DNA of 64,000 bases from NCBI GenBank assembly GCA_963921795.1, contig OY997659.1, forward strand, positions 55,355,872 through 55,419,871, in the 5' to 3' direction. This document shows, one piece after another, positions 46,640 through 59,449 of the stretch (its first letter is position 1; every line of letters starts with the position of its first letter). The stretch is from Nannobrachium achirus (Eukaryota; Chordata; Actinopteri; Myctophiformes; Myctophidae). The position numbers and the translations under genes were made by a program. The notes beneath the pieces were generated by a model. It did no database searches and was not told where the DNA came from. It worked only from the letters and a program-made list of their open reading frames with translations.

Positions 46640-48775
46640 GGATTTGATATGATATGGGATATTGAACCAATGAAACACATATCAACATACCAATTAAGGG
46701 AAAAGGTAGGTGCGGTTGTGGCGAAACCTATACCCCCTTCTTCAGTGCATCGAGCTGATGAAAAATATCATTGTTCTTCTCTACGACTTAGGTTAGGGTT
46801 TCAGGGATCTTTTGTGGGTATTTGGGCCTTAATAACATGGATTTGATAAGTAAAGGGATAGCCAAAATATTCTCAATGGGAGGTTAGGGTTAGGGTTTTT
46901 TTACAAGGATCGGACATTTTCTGAACCGCAAGGCCGAGCCAAATCCGTCCGTATCAGCCTCGAGTCTGTGGCGTGCACAGCCGCTGCGTGGTTTCAAAAA
47001 AGCAAACACTGCCCCTAAACAAGGCTATTTCTGTCTAAAGGCTAAAAAGTCAGGGAAAGACGGTCTGGAAGGTCTCTCCTTCGAACTGCACGTCCCCTCC
47101 GGTTCAGCAAACATGTGTGTCGAGGCTGGGGCGCAGGGAATGAGTCTAATTTAAATGGTTTTAAAAAAGGTATGCACCCAATAACTAAAAATACGACCCT
47201 AATCAAGGTTCTTTTACGACGGACTCAAGTCGGATACGCAGGACTCGGTGCTTTGTGCTCGGAACACAGTAAAGACAAGGGACCTGTCTATGCCTGGTCC
47301 AAAGAACAGACCTCAAAGACCTTCCAAAAGGATTATAACACCCGGTGAATTTCAAGTATTGGCCATCCAAATTCCTATCGAAACCTATTCAAATCTCTGA
47401 ATCCATTTGATTGCTTGACCTTTGAATGAAGAAAAGTCAAATGAAGGGGGCAGCAGGTTTCCAATCGCCATCAGTTCTTTTTCAGGATGGCCTGTTGAAC
47501 GCCTAGACATCACCATTATGATCATAGCATCTACAGTTCACAAGTGATCACTCAAAATACCTAAAATCAGCAAAATTTAGTCAGGCTTGAGAATGAGGCC
47601 TCCACCCGCCTACCTATCAAACCCCTTTGTTCTTTCACCCAATTAAAAGCAAACCCTACCAGGGGTCAGGACAGATTATTTGGGGTTCTAAGGGTCGTAG
47701 AGCAAAACGGAAGACAGTTTTCTGAACCGCAAGGCAGAGCCAAATTCATCTGTATCAGCCTCGGGTCTGTGGCGTGCACAGCCGCTGCGTGGTTTCAAAA
47801 AAGCAATCACTGCCCCTAAACAAGGCTATTTCTGTCTAAAGGCTCAAAAGTCAGGGAAAGACGGTCTGGAGGGTCTCTCCTTCAAACTGCACGCCCCCTC
47901 CGGTTCAGCAAACATTTGTGTCGAGGCTGGGGCGCAGGGATTGAGTCTAACTTGAATGGTTTTAAAAAAGGTATGCACCCAATAACTAAAAATACAACCC
48001 TAATCAAGGTTCTTTTACGGCGGACTCAAGTCGGATATGCAGGACTCGGTGCTTTGTGCTCGGAACACATTAAACACAAGAAACATGTCTATGCCTCGTC
48101 CAAAGAACAGACCTCGCAGACCTTCCAAGAGCATTATAACGCCCAGTGAAATTCAAGTAATGGCCATCCAAATTCCTATCGAAACCTCTTCAAATCTCTA
48201 AATCCATTTGATTGCTTGACCTTTGACTGAATAAATGTTAAATGAAGGGGGCTGCAGGTGTCCAATCGCCATCAGTTCTTTTTTCAGGATGGCCTGTTGA
48301 ACAACTAGACGTCTTCATTATGATCATAACATCGACAGTTCACGAGAGGTCACTAAAAATACCTAAAATCACCAAAATTTAGGCAGGCTTGAAAATGAGG
48401 CCTCCGCCCACCTACCTATCAAACCCCCTTGTTTTTTCACCCAATTAAAAGCAACCCCTACCAGGGGTCACAACAGATTATTTTAGGTTCTAAGGGTCGT
48501 AGAGCAAAACGGAAAACAGTTTTCTGAACCTCAAGGCAGAGCCAAATTCATCTGTATGAGCCTCGGGTCTGTGGCGTGCACAGCCGCTGCGTGGTTTCAA
48601 AAAAGCAAACACTGCCCCTAAACAAGGCTATTTCTGTCTAAAGGCTCAAAATTCAGGGAAAGACGGTCTGGAGGGGTCTGGAGGGTCTCTCCTTCGAACT
48701 GCACGTCCCCTCCGGTTCAGCAAACATTTGTGTCGAGGCTGGGGCGCAGGGAATGAGTCTAACTTGAATGGTTTT
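46640..48775 (+). repeat. R-family tandem repeat, about 801-bp period
   Basis: Matching ORF-like points at 47115 and 47916 are 801 apart. A third partial unit ends at about 48775 (CTTGAATGGTTTTTGTATTG). Units share GAATGGTTTTAAAAAAGGTA and CAGACC(T)CAAGACCTTCCAA-like phrases. The open frames end at different residues in each copy, so they are not genes. Confidence 0.75.
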
Positions 48776-49389
<614 letters not shown>

Positions 49390-49850
49390 CACAACCATGT
49401 TCCCCCTTTGCCTCGATCTCCCTCTCATGCACAGCCTGACGCAACGGAGGCGGTCAAGGTGAGGCTAGGACTCTATTCATGCGAGATTGGGGAGTCGCTG
49501 GGAAACACACTCTCCCCCAGGATGTCGTATCTCATGTAGACGAATAGGAGATAACAGCACGGCCCAAACGTTAGGGAGGGACGGGCACTTGTCTCAGTCT
49601 CAGGTTGTTCTCCCAGACAGAGAGCATTCTACACAAGGCAGCTGTGTTGGCAGTGTGCCAAAGCATATTTCCTGCTGTGAAAATGTTCGTGCTTAAACTT
49701 CTATATGCTACAGACATTAAAAATAGCCATGAATATACCTGGCACATACAGTATATGAAAAAGCCACAGCTCTCTTCACTAGAAAACCTACGTTTCATGC
49801 ATATGAAAATGATGAGAACTTTTCTACACAAGCAACATGTATATATGCAT

Positions 49851-49885
49851 TTTTATACTACTGAACCAAGTTCAGTAGTATAAAA
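49851..49885. repeat. Perfect 16-base hairpin
   Basis: TTTTATACTACTGAAC - CAA - GTTCAGTAGTATAAAA. It is followed by a short direct repeat, TGTAGTATAAAATG. Confidence 0.95.
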
Positions 49886-49894
49886 TGTAGTATA

Positions 49895-50232
49895 AAATGT
49901 TCTGGCGCTATCCAGCTTTGTGTGTCTCTATGCATGTGTATGTTAGGAGGTGTTAGGTTGTGTTAGGATGTGTTTTTAGTAAAACAATTGTATTTATGGA
50001 TTCAAGTTTGTATTAATTTCAATCATAGTCATTATTGTATGATTTGGTTTCGGAATAAAATATTATATTTCAGTTTTTTGGGTGAATATTGAAGCCGTTT
50101 GATAGGATTCCGGTATAGCCGATTTTCTATCAAGTCCCTCCAATTTCCATCTAATACCTAACCCTACATATTACATAGCTCCTCCCTTTAGGGGTTAGGT
50201 TTCTTGGTTGGCTCGTTATTTGCAAACTTAAC
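49895..50232 (+). repeat. Gene C tail and first-exon-array fragment
   Basis: Begins like the end of gene C (GGCGCTATCCAGCTTTGTGTGTCTC, compare 13790) and continues into array sequence (GTAAAACAATTGTATTTATG, GGGTTAGGTTTCTTGG). It stops at 50232, where array homology resumes only at about 52590. Confidence 0.65.
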
Positions 50233-50631
50233 CCGTTAAAAAAATAATAATAATAATAAAATAAAATCTTGCTGCACAGCCCTAACTGACATTACGGTAA
50301 TGCATGCGCGGACGCAACGTCCATTACGGTAATCCCAGTGGCCCTATCATGCGGCTAGAATGGATCACATGCCCTCCCACCTTCCAAACAGCACGCACAC
50401 AGTACAGGAGGATAGTAGTTGGAGGAGGAGGATGCAGTGGTTTGTGAGTTTTTGTGAGAGAGAGAGAAAAAAAAGTTAACAACAAATGAAAACAAAAATG
50501 CTGGAGGAGGAGTAGGATTACATTACACTTTTGACCAGTTGCCATTTGCCATTATCGCAAAGAGGAGGAATTGGTGGTGATATGGTAAGCCTGAGAGTGG
50601 ATGTGGATAATGTCCAGCAGATTGCTTTGTG

Positions 50632-51970
50632 TTAACCTCTTAACAGGTCTGGGCCCGCCGGCCGTATTTTGACAAACAATCACGTTTAGCCAAGCCTCTG
50701 TTTCACTTGCATTGCCAAGCTGTATGCCATTTTAAAAGATTCTTGTGATTCCGAATCTGCAAACCATTTGATTATAGCTCCGAAACTCACGCCGCAAACA
50801 ACGCAGAAGTCCGACATAAACAAACAAACAAATATTCATAAATCTGCTGCTACTCACGTTTAGAGTTAGCCCTGAATACATGGGGGACCCCCAGAGGGGT
50901 CCCCAAATTATGTTGGGCGGTCCCCAGAAGTTTAGCTAAATGTTAACATTGTTTTCTCACTCAAAAGTAAACAGACCAACATACAGTATAAGTGTATACA
51001 GGGTATCTGAACATTTCTAAAGTGACAATTTAAGGACTTCAAAGACCTCTTTAGTACCTCTGGTCAAACATTGGTCAAATTGTAAAATATTAGAGGCAGA
51101 AATTATGAAAATAGCCAATCTACATGCTCACAACGCCTCGCGTTGCGAGGCGTTGTGAGCATGTAGATCGGCTATTTTCACAAAGGAATAGATGGGGTCA
51201 AACTAAATGTTATGTCAACTCCTACAATTCCAAGTGCTCGTCATGGTGGGGGGTCCCCAGTTCAAATATGAATATTTTGGGGGTCACGGCCAGAAAAGGT
51301 TGAGAACCACTGGTGTAGAGGAAGGGTAAACATGATAAAATCCATACCCAAAAACCTCTGCGTAACAGCTCTACTGGACGTGCGTAAATGCGCAGCAGCG
51401 CGCCGAACGTCAGACCAAGAGTGTTAGGGCTGTCATTAAAATAAATAAATTAAATAATAATAATAATAAATATATCAAAATAATAAAAAAATTTAAATAA
51501 AAAAAATCCAGTCTATTAGACCTTTTTTGACCTTTTTATATGATCATGCAAATGTCTCCAAATGAAAACGCATAAACATACACTTAGTAAAACATGTGTA
51601 AAATATTCATAGTTTAAAATATTCATATTTTGTAGTTTTATCATGTCCTTTGAAATTGGGCTAGGTAAGGCTTCAAAATGTGTCCACATTGTGTTTTTCA
51701 GCTCCTATATGATAATAACAGTGTTATGCAGGCATCTATTTACTGAAAATATTTAGGCAAGGATTAAAAACCTGCTATTCCAGTAAGTTAAAACTTGTAT
51801 TACTCGATGTCAGTTGCACACAGAGTGACTATTTATTTCTGGGTAAAACTTCAAAATGAGACCATGCCCAATGCATTACTCCAAATGGTTTAAAAACGAC
51901 AATCAATTTACTTTGGGTACGCTGTGTATAGGCGTTTTTTGCAAATTATACAGGATTGTTAACAGGTTAA
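50632..51970. mobile_element. TTAA-flanked non-autonomous element, 1331 bp
   Basis: TTAA at 50632-50635 and 51967-51970. Inner ends CCTCTTAACAGG and (reverse complement) CCTGTTAACAAT are similar. There is no transposase. The layout fits a piggyBac-type non-autonomous element. It contains the hairpin at 51106-51180. Confidence 0.55.
51106..51180. repeat. 36-base-stem hairpin of the AAAATAGC-GATCTACA family
   Basis: The arm TGAAAATAGCCAATCTACAT...CTCGC pairs with GCGAG...ATGTAGATCGGCTATTTTCA with a single mismatch and a 3-base loop. Confidence 0.95.
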
Positions 51971-52589
51971 AGGAGTAGTTACCCTGTATGTTTTCACTGT
52001 GGTTGAGGGCTATGCTATGGAGCGTGTCTGGGTTGCTTTCTTTTAGGTGATAATAGAATTTAAGTGCTCTATTTTTTACTTTTATAATGATAATGAGTGG
52101 GTATTGTCCTAATTCTGCCCTGCAAGCATTGTTTGTTGTTGTTGTTGTCCGTTGGGTATATATATATTGGGTATAGTTCTGCATGCATTCTCAGTTTGGT
52201 GTTTTGCTATGCTCTAGTATATAATATATAGGCCTACAGCCTAATAGCCTACTGCATATTGAGCAATAAAATACAACTTGTTTGTCCAATTCTCAGATCA
52301 ATTATTAGTTTCCATTCATTAGCTAACTAGCCAAAGTTCTGACATTTTGGCATGTAATCATGTTCATACTGCCCTTGTTGGTGGTGAGAACTGTACACTA
52401 ACTTATACGATTTATGGATTGTGTAGTTATCATTTATGTTGTATGTAAAAGTTGCGGTATTAAGAGCTTATGTATTTAAATGTGCCGCCCTCCACCTGAC
52501 GAGTCGGTAGAGTATCTGCGCTCGCGCTAGTTGTGGGGGCTGGTCTGGCCAAGATGCCAGGGCTGAATTTTAGTCCCAGTCCACCACTG

Positions 52590-54790
52590 GAGGAAAGAGA
52601 GTGAAAAGGAATATTCACCAATATGCTTGTGAGTTGATGTGTTTTTTTTATTAAATTAGCCTAGATGTTATAGCTCGATGCCAGATTATCCAGGGTTAAA
52701 CTTTTAGTAAAACAATTGTATTTATGGATTCAAGTTTGTATTAATTTCAATCAGAGTCATTATTGTATGATTTGGGTTAGGGATAAAATATTATATTTCA
52801 GTTTTTGGGTGAATATTGAAGCCGTTTGATAGGATTCCGGTTTAACCAATCCTCTATCAAGTCCCTGCATTTTCCATCTAATACCTAACCCTACAAATTA
52901 CCAAGCTCCTCCCTTTAGGGGTTAGGTTTCTTGGTTGGCTCGTTATGTGCAAACTTAACTCACCTGGTGTTGTTTGAGAGACAGAGAGTGAGGAAAGAGA
53001 GAAGGAAGGTTGCACCAAACAGAGAGTGAGGAAAGAGAGAAGGAAGGTTGCACCAAAATGCCTGTGAGTAATATTATAGGTTTATCGAATTAGCCCAGAT
53101 GTTTTGCATTGAGTACATATTATCTAAGGTTAGGTTTTTAGTAAATCAATTGTTTTTATCGATTCAAGCTTTCTTTGCTATATCTTTGACTTGCATTGTA
53201 TTCAAAACACCTTGGGATTGAATTGTATGTGAAACAATTGTATTTATGGATTCAAGTTTGTTTTAATTTCAATCAGAGTCATTATTGTATGATTTGGCTA
53301 CGGGATAAAATATCAGTTTTTGGGTGAATATTGAAGCCGTTTGATAGGATTCCGGTATAGATAGCTCCTCCCTTTAGGGGTTAGGTTTCTTGGTTGGCTC
53401 GTTATTTGCAAACCTAACTCACCTGGTGTTGTTTGAGAGACAGAGAGTGAGGAAGGAGAGAGAAGGAAGGTTGCACCGAAATGCCTGTGAGTAATATTAT
53501 AGGTTTATTGAATTAGCCCAGATGTTATGCATTGAATACATATTATCTAAGGTTAGGTTTTTAGTAAAACAATTGTTTTTATCGATTCAAGCTTTCTTTG
53601 TTATGTAAAGACTTGCATTGTCTTCAAAACACTTGGGATTGACTTGTATTTTACAGTGTGTTTTATAAGTATAATGTGTCATTATCCAAATTTTTACTGT
53701 ATCATTTTATATTAACTGGTCAAGTGAACCTTAGTCAGGATGTTTTAGGGCGTGTTAGGCTGTGTTAGGGTGTGTTAGGAACTTTATATTGGGTCCAGGG
53801 GAGGTAACTTGTGTTAGGGTATAAGAGGAGAAAGGATATCTTTGTTTTTCAGTTTACCCAACCTTTCTGTGAGAGAGACAGCGAGGGAGGAAAGAGAGTG
53901 AAAAGGAATATTGACCAATATGTTTGTGAGTTGATGTTGTGTTTTTTTATTAAATTAGCCTAGATGTTATAGCTTGATGCCAGATTATCCAGGGTTAAAC
54001 TTTTAGTAAAACAATTGTATTCATGGATTCAAGTTTGTATTAATTTCAATCAGAGTCATTATTGTATGATTTGGGTTAGGGATAAAATATTATATTTCAG
54101 TTTTTGGGTGAATATTGAAGCCGTTTGATAGGATTCCGGTTTAACCAATCCTCTATCAAGTCCCTGCATTTTCCATCTGATACCTAACCCTACAAATTAC
54201 CAAGCTCCTCCCTTTAGGGGTTAGGTTTCTTGGTTGGCTCGTTATGTGCAAACTTAACTCACCTGGTGTTGTTTGAGAGACAGAGAGTGAGGAAAGAGAG
54301 AAGGAAGGTTGCACCAAACAGAGAGTGAGGAAAGAGAGAAGGAAGGTTGCACCAAAATGCCTGTGAGTAATATTATAGGTTTATCGAATTAGCCCAGATG
54401 TTTTGCATTGAATACATATTATCTAAGGTTAGGTTTTTAGTAAATCAATTGTTTTTATCGATTCAAGCTTTCTTTGCTATATCTTTGACTTGCATTGTAT
54501 TCAAAACACCTTGGGTTTGAATTGTATGTGAAACAATTGTATTTATGGACTCAAATTTGTTTTAATTTCAATCAGAGTCATTATTGTATGATTTGGCTAC
54601 GGGATAAAATATCAGTTTTTGGGTGAATATTGAAGCCGTTTGATAGGATTCCGGTTTAACCAATTGTCTATCAAGTCCATTCATTTTCCATCTAATACCT
54701 AACCCTACATATCATCCAGGGTTAAACTTTTAGTAAAACAATTGTATTTATGGATTCAAGTTTGTTTTAATTTCAATCAGAGTAATTATT
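52590..54790 (+). repeat. First-exon array upstream of gene E
   Basis: Same repeat family as 29600-32960. Candidate ATG-codon-GTGAGT sites start at 52623 (CTT), 53058 (CCT), 53481 (CCT), 53920 (TTT) and 54357 (CCT). The leaders keep GAGACAGAGAGTGAGGAA and GAAGGAAGGTTGCACC. Each would join exon 2 of gene E (55314) in phase 0. Confidence 0.65.
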
Positions 54791-55313
54791 TTATTATTTG
54801 GTTGCGTTAATACCTAACCCTACATATCATTTTTTTCTGTATTATTTTATGTTAACTTGTCAGGTTGGGCTATATTGTTTGGGTGTTTTGGCTGGTTGTT
54901 GCTTGCTTTCACAACTATTTATCAAACTTCCTTGCTCTTTAACCCAATTACAAGTTAGTCCCCTAACCAAAACGGTACTTTGGTCAGGCCTGATGTAATA
55001 TCAAGCCCTATTGTTCAATGGCCCAAAATTCTGCAAAACCCCTAACCCTGCTAAACTTATTCTGCCCAGCGCTGATCGGATCTTCCCACATGTTAGGATA
55101 ATATGATTGGTTTGTTAATTTTTTGTTATAATATGAGATTTTTATTGGGTATTATTCAGTTACTTGATCAAATCCAAACAGAACAACTTACGCAAAACAG
55201 CAGGTTTCTTTTCTTACAGCTTGTCATGAAGTTTGGCTTTAGACCCAACTTCCTTCTAATTAAAATTGCTATGTGACCCAATTACTGACAATCACCTTTT
55301 TTGACTCATCTAG
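54791..55313 (+). other. Gene E intron 1, 3' part
   Basis: Highly similar to 32970-33467 of gene D (GGTTGGGCTATATTGTTTGG, CCCAGCGCTG(A/T)TCGGATC). The ORFs here are shadows. Conservation reflects recent duplication of the D/E block. Confidence 0.7.
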
Positions 55314-57376
55314 AGACCGAGTAAAGTGCACGCTACCGTAGTCGCCTGTCCCATGGTCGGCTGTCGCCAAGGGGAGTGTTTTATAAAATCCCACCTGGTG
55401 AAAAAACACAAGGTGGAAAACGATGTCGAGAGAAATCTTATTCAAGATTATGCCAATGGCAGGTAAAGTCGATCCCATTAATGAGACCATGATTATTCTG
55501 TAATGGTGCAATAAGCAGACACTTTCAAAACTGATGTTGCTTACCTTGTCTTCACTTGTTAGAATCCACGACGGGGACACCCTCGATTGTGTGTTATGTG
55601 GAAAGGAAAATAACACAAGGCTGGACAAGCACTTTAGAGACAAGCATGACCTACCTATCGGTGTAAGTTCTTTTTTTTGCTTGCTACTTATTAAAGATTT
55701 GGTCAAATTAGAGTGTATGTTGACTGGATCTCACTGGACCAAAATTGTGTGGTTAAACAGACTGTACTCTTCAACAGGAGACAGACAACCGAAGATTGTT
55801 CATCACCGCCAAACGGCAATTAACGCTGGGGAAGCTGGCTAATCTAAGAGCCTCCGGCGTGGCGATGGTCAGCGAGCTGGACCTTGTGGAAGGAGGTAGG
55901 TTGAACTGCCGTTCCAATTGTAAGTATGGGATAATTTTTTTGTCATTGTTCAGGGTCTTTGGTGGGTTTTGGGATGGGGTGTCTGTTAAGGGTTTGGTGA
56001 TTTCTTTCTCCATGATATTTTTTTCTAATCGGAATCATCATTCGAGGATGTATCAGAATGTGTATAGCATAATAACTAGGTTAATAATTTTAGTTTCAGC
56101 TCCAGTTCCTCCACGGCCAAACCCCTTGCCTAACCCCCTGCCTCCTGCTCCCCGGGCCCTCCAGCCCCACGGAGGTAGGTTCAATTCCCGTTCCAGTTTT
56201 ATGAAGACTTTTCTGTTGCGTAAAATCTAAATTAATTGTTTTGTTTTGTTTTTTCAAACAGGTCCAGCACCTCAGTTCGACCTGCTCCCAGGAGGTAGGT
56301 TCGATTTCAGTTCCAATTTTATGAAGACTTGTCTGTTGCGTAACATCTAAGTTAATAGTTTTTGTGTCAACAGGTCTTGACCAAGATGTCAATCACCAAG
56401 ATGCCGGTAGGTTCAATTTCCGTTCCAATTTTATGAAGACTTGTCTGTTGCTTAACAACTAAGTTAATTATTTTTCTCTCAACAGGTCCAGCTCCTCCAG
56501 ACCAGCTTCTGGCCCCCCCGATCCCAGAAGGTAGGTTCAATTCCTGTTCCGGTTTTAAGAAGACTTTTGTCAGGGGCAGGAACAAATCTAGGCAAATTGC
56601 ATTTTAACATGGTACTTGATAGGAAATCGTCTGTGACTATTTAACATAGAACAAATACCCTGGAACCTTCTTTTGCCTAACAACTAGGTTACCATTATTT
56701 ATGTATTTAATTATTTTTTTTCATCTTCCAGCCCAGCCATCCCAGGGACCAGCTCCAGACCCTTATGAAGAGCCCGATGGGGTACCCTCTTGTTCAGCAG
56801 GTGAGGGGAATAATAGTTCCAAATTGCAAGAATACATACAAGGCTTGATCTACCAAGAAAAATCATTGGGTTATTGGGTCAAATGATTCAAAGATTTGAT
56901 TTGAAATGGGTTGCCCAATACTTTATCAAAGCCATTGATCCACCCAATAACTGAAACAAACTATTATCTTTACAACAAGGATATCCACTCTAATGAGTTG
57001 TTTCAATTCATCCTTAGCCTGCTCACTACCAGCCTGCGTGGCCCTGAGGGCTGATGCAGAGGAGCTGCTGGACGTAAACAATTCGTTGAGAGAAATTATT
57101 AAGTCTCTTACAACAAGGACCACTGAGTTGTTGAACTTCAAAATGGCCCATCTCACGCCCATGAAAAATAAAAGGGCCTCTATGGTGGCTGGGACCCAGC
57201 AGAGGACCCAGAGGGAGGCGGATGATTCTACGGAAAGATCTGGCAGGAAGGCCAAGGTCAAGAGAAAGAATACCAAGCAGGACTTCTTTAGTGAGTATTG
57301 TTTGGTACTTAATGACATCGTAACGTGACTTCTTCCGATATGTGAAAAAGAATCTTGAAATCAATCACATATATGT

Positions 57377-57468
<92 letters not shown>

Positions 57469-59256
57469 TGTGCGTGTTTGTGTTTGTGTACAGTTGAAGC
57501 AACTCAGCACTTTAGGGACCATTGGGCGGCCATGGAGGACAATTCAAGGTGGACAGAAAACAAGGGTCAGGAGGCCAGCCATGCAAGGACAATTTGCATT
57601 GCCATGGGCTGCGAGGGGGAGACTGACCTCCACCCACTAAAGAACACAGATCAGCTGAGCAAGTAGGTGGAGTCCAAAAAATTTGCCTTTTAATACATAC
57701 TCAAACTCCAGATTTGTTATTTTAACTCTTATATATTTTTTTTCCACAGATGGATCTCAGATCAGCGTCACAAACTAGCCCCCAAAACAATTAAGTCCTA
57801 TCTGTCAGACTTCTCTAATTTTCTTACTCACGTCCTGTCTACCACCCTTAAAAAAGAATCACGCCTGTCAGAGGACGATATCTTGACCATCCAGGACAGT
57901 TTGGAGTCCCTAAAACCCGGCAATACGCCAATGGTTAGGCCAAACCCCTTGCCTAACCCCCTGCCTCCTGCTCCCCGGGCCCTCCAGCCCCAAGGAGGTA
58001 GGTTCAATTTCCGTTCCAATTTTATGAAGACTTGTCTGTTGCTTAACAACTAAGTTAATTATTTTTCTCTCAACAGGTCGGTTCTCAATTCCGAAGGTCC
58101 ATTGGTCCGAAGGTTCTCAATTCCGAAGGTTCTATATTCCGAAAATGGGCTCTTTACTCCGAAAACTGAATCCCATTGTTCCGAAGGTTCTCAATTCCGA
58201 AATCACCGGGGTTTCATTGGGCCAACGATGTCAAAGGGCGCTCTCCATGGTGCCAAAATGAGCAAGAAAAAAAAAAAAAGAAAAAAATAACCTTGGCAGT
58301 CAGTCTCGTAATGACTGAAAGCGCTTTACCCTGTTTTAATCCATCCGATCTGATCGTGGGTATTGTGCCTTCGCCTCTGTTGCGCGGCACGCCTCGATCG
58401 CCATCGATCTTTAAGCGTGGCTGTGGTTCGCTATAAAAGCTTAAACTAAAGGCTTCGGGTTTCATGCAAACTCCAAATAATGTAATGGCCCATTGACCAC
58501 GCACAGTGTCCTTGCTATGATTTTAAATAAAACACGTTTCTACTTTACACTGAGTCTGAGCTACCTTGGATCCTTTAAAAGATCTCCTTCTTATTATTTC
58601 ACTCTTTTGAAACGCACAGCACCGTAAATTAACTTGGAACCTTTGTCCTGTAACTAGCAGCGCTTTTTCATCTTATCACATAACGTAGTCTTACCATCTG
58701 ATGAGGCTGAAGTGGCCTATGGATGAAATCTAGGCCTATAGTGTCTCCATATTAGCCAGTAAAGGTGAGTGAGCAGTTGTTCAGTATAAGGGTTTATATG
58801 ATATCATTTATATATTCAATAATATATATCTATTAGCCCCTGGTTGCGAGGTTGAATCTCATAATTTAACCTCTTATTTATACTGCCCATTTATGGCGGC
58901 ATTCACACGGGCACGTTTTATTGCTATTAAAACGAATCCTCTAACGTATTGTCGGAAAATACACAACGTTTGGACATGTGTGAAGACACATCCGTAGGCT
59001 ATCTCAAATACAGGCAATATATAGAGCCATGTGCGGGTTAAATCCATAGTTATTTATAAAAGGTTAAATCCCCCTCCAGACCGTCCGCTCTCATTAAATT
59101 TCTGACCATTCTGGCCGCCTCCTCCCCTCATTGATTTCATTTCTGATCACCGCTCCCTCGATCGCACATACATAGTGTATTATTTGTGAGGAGTTGCTCA
59201 CAGTTAGATGAAAGGAAAGTGCCACTGGAGACACTTGTAGACCTATATCATATATA

Positions 59257-59314
<58 letters not shown>

Positions 59315-59390
59315 CTCGCTGTGCCAAATCATGTCCAAATGGAGACGCTTTACGCGGAGCGGAGCGCAGAGAGGGAGCCAGCGGAGGGCA

Positions 59391-59449
<59 letters not shown>

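Larger units (their letters stand above)
50233..52589. mobile_element. Insertion-like DNA splitting the array, with nested element
   Basis: Array homology is lost between 50232 and 52590, so about 2.36 kb looks inserted. No ORF of note. A tRNA-like stretch (GACGAGTCGGTAGAGTATCTGCGC) near 52498 might be a SINE head. The 1331-bp TTAA element is nested inside. Confidence 0.45.

Noticed and set aside
52490..52590. A second tRNA-like SINE head
   Set aside because: A single copy without a recognisable box B or repeated tail; too weak to call on its own.
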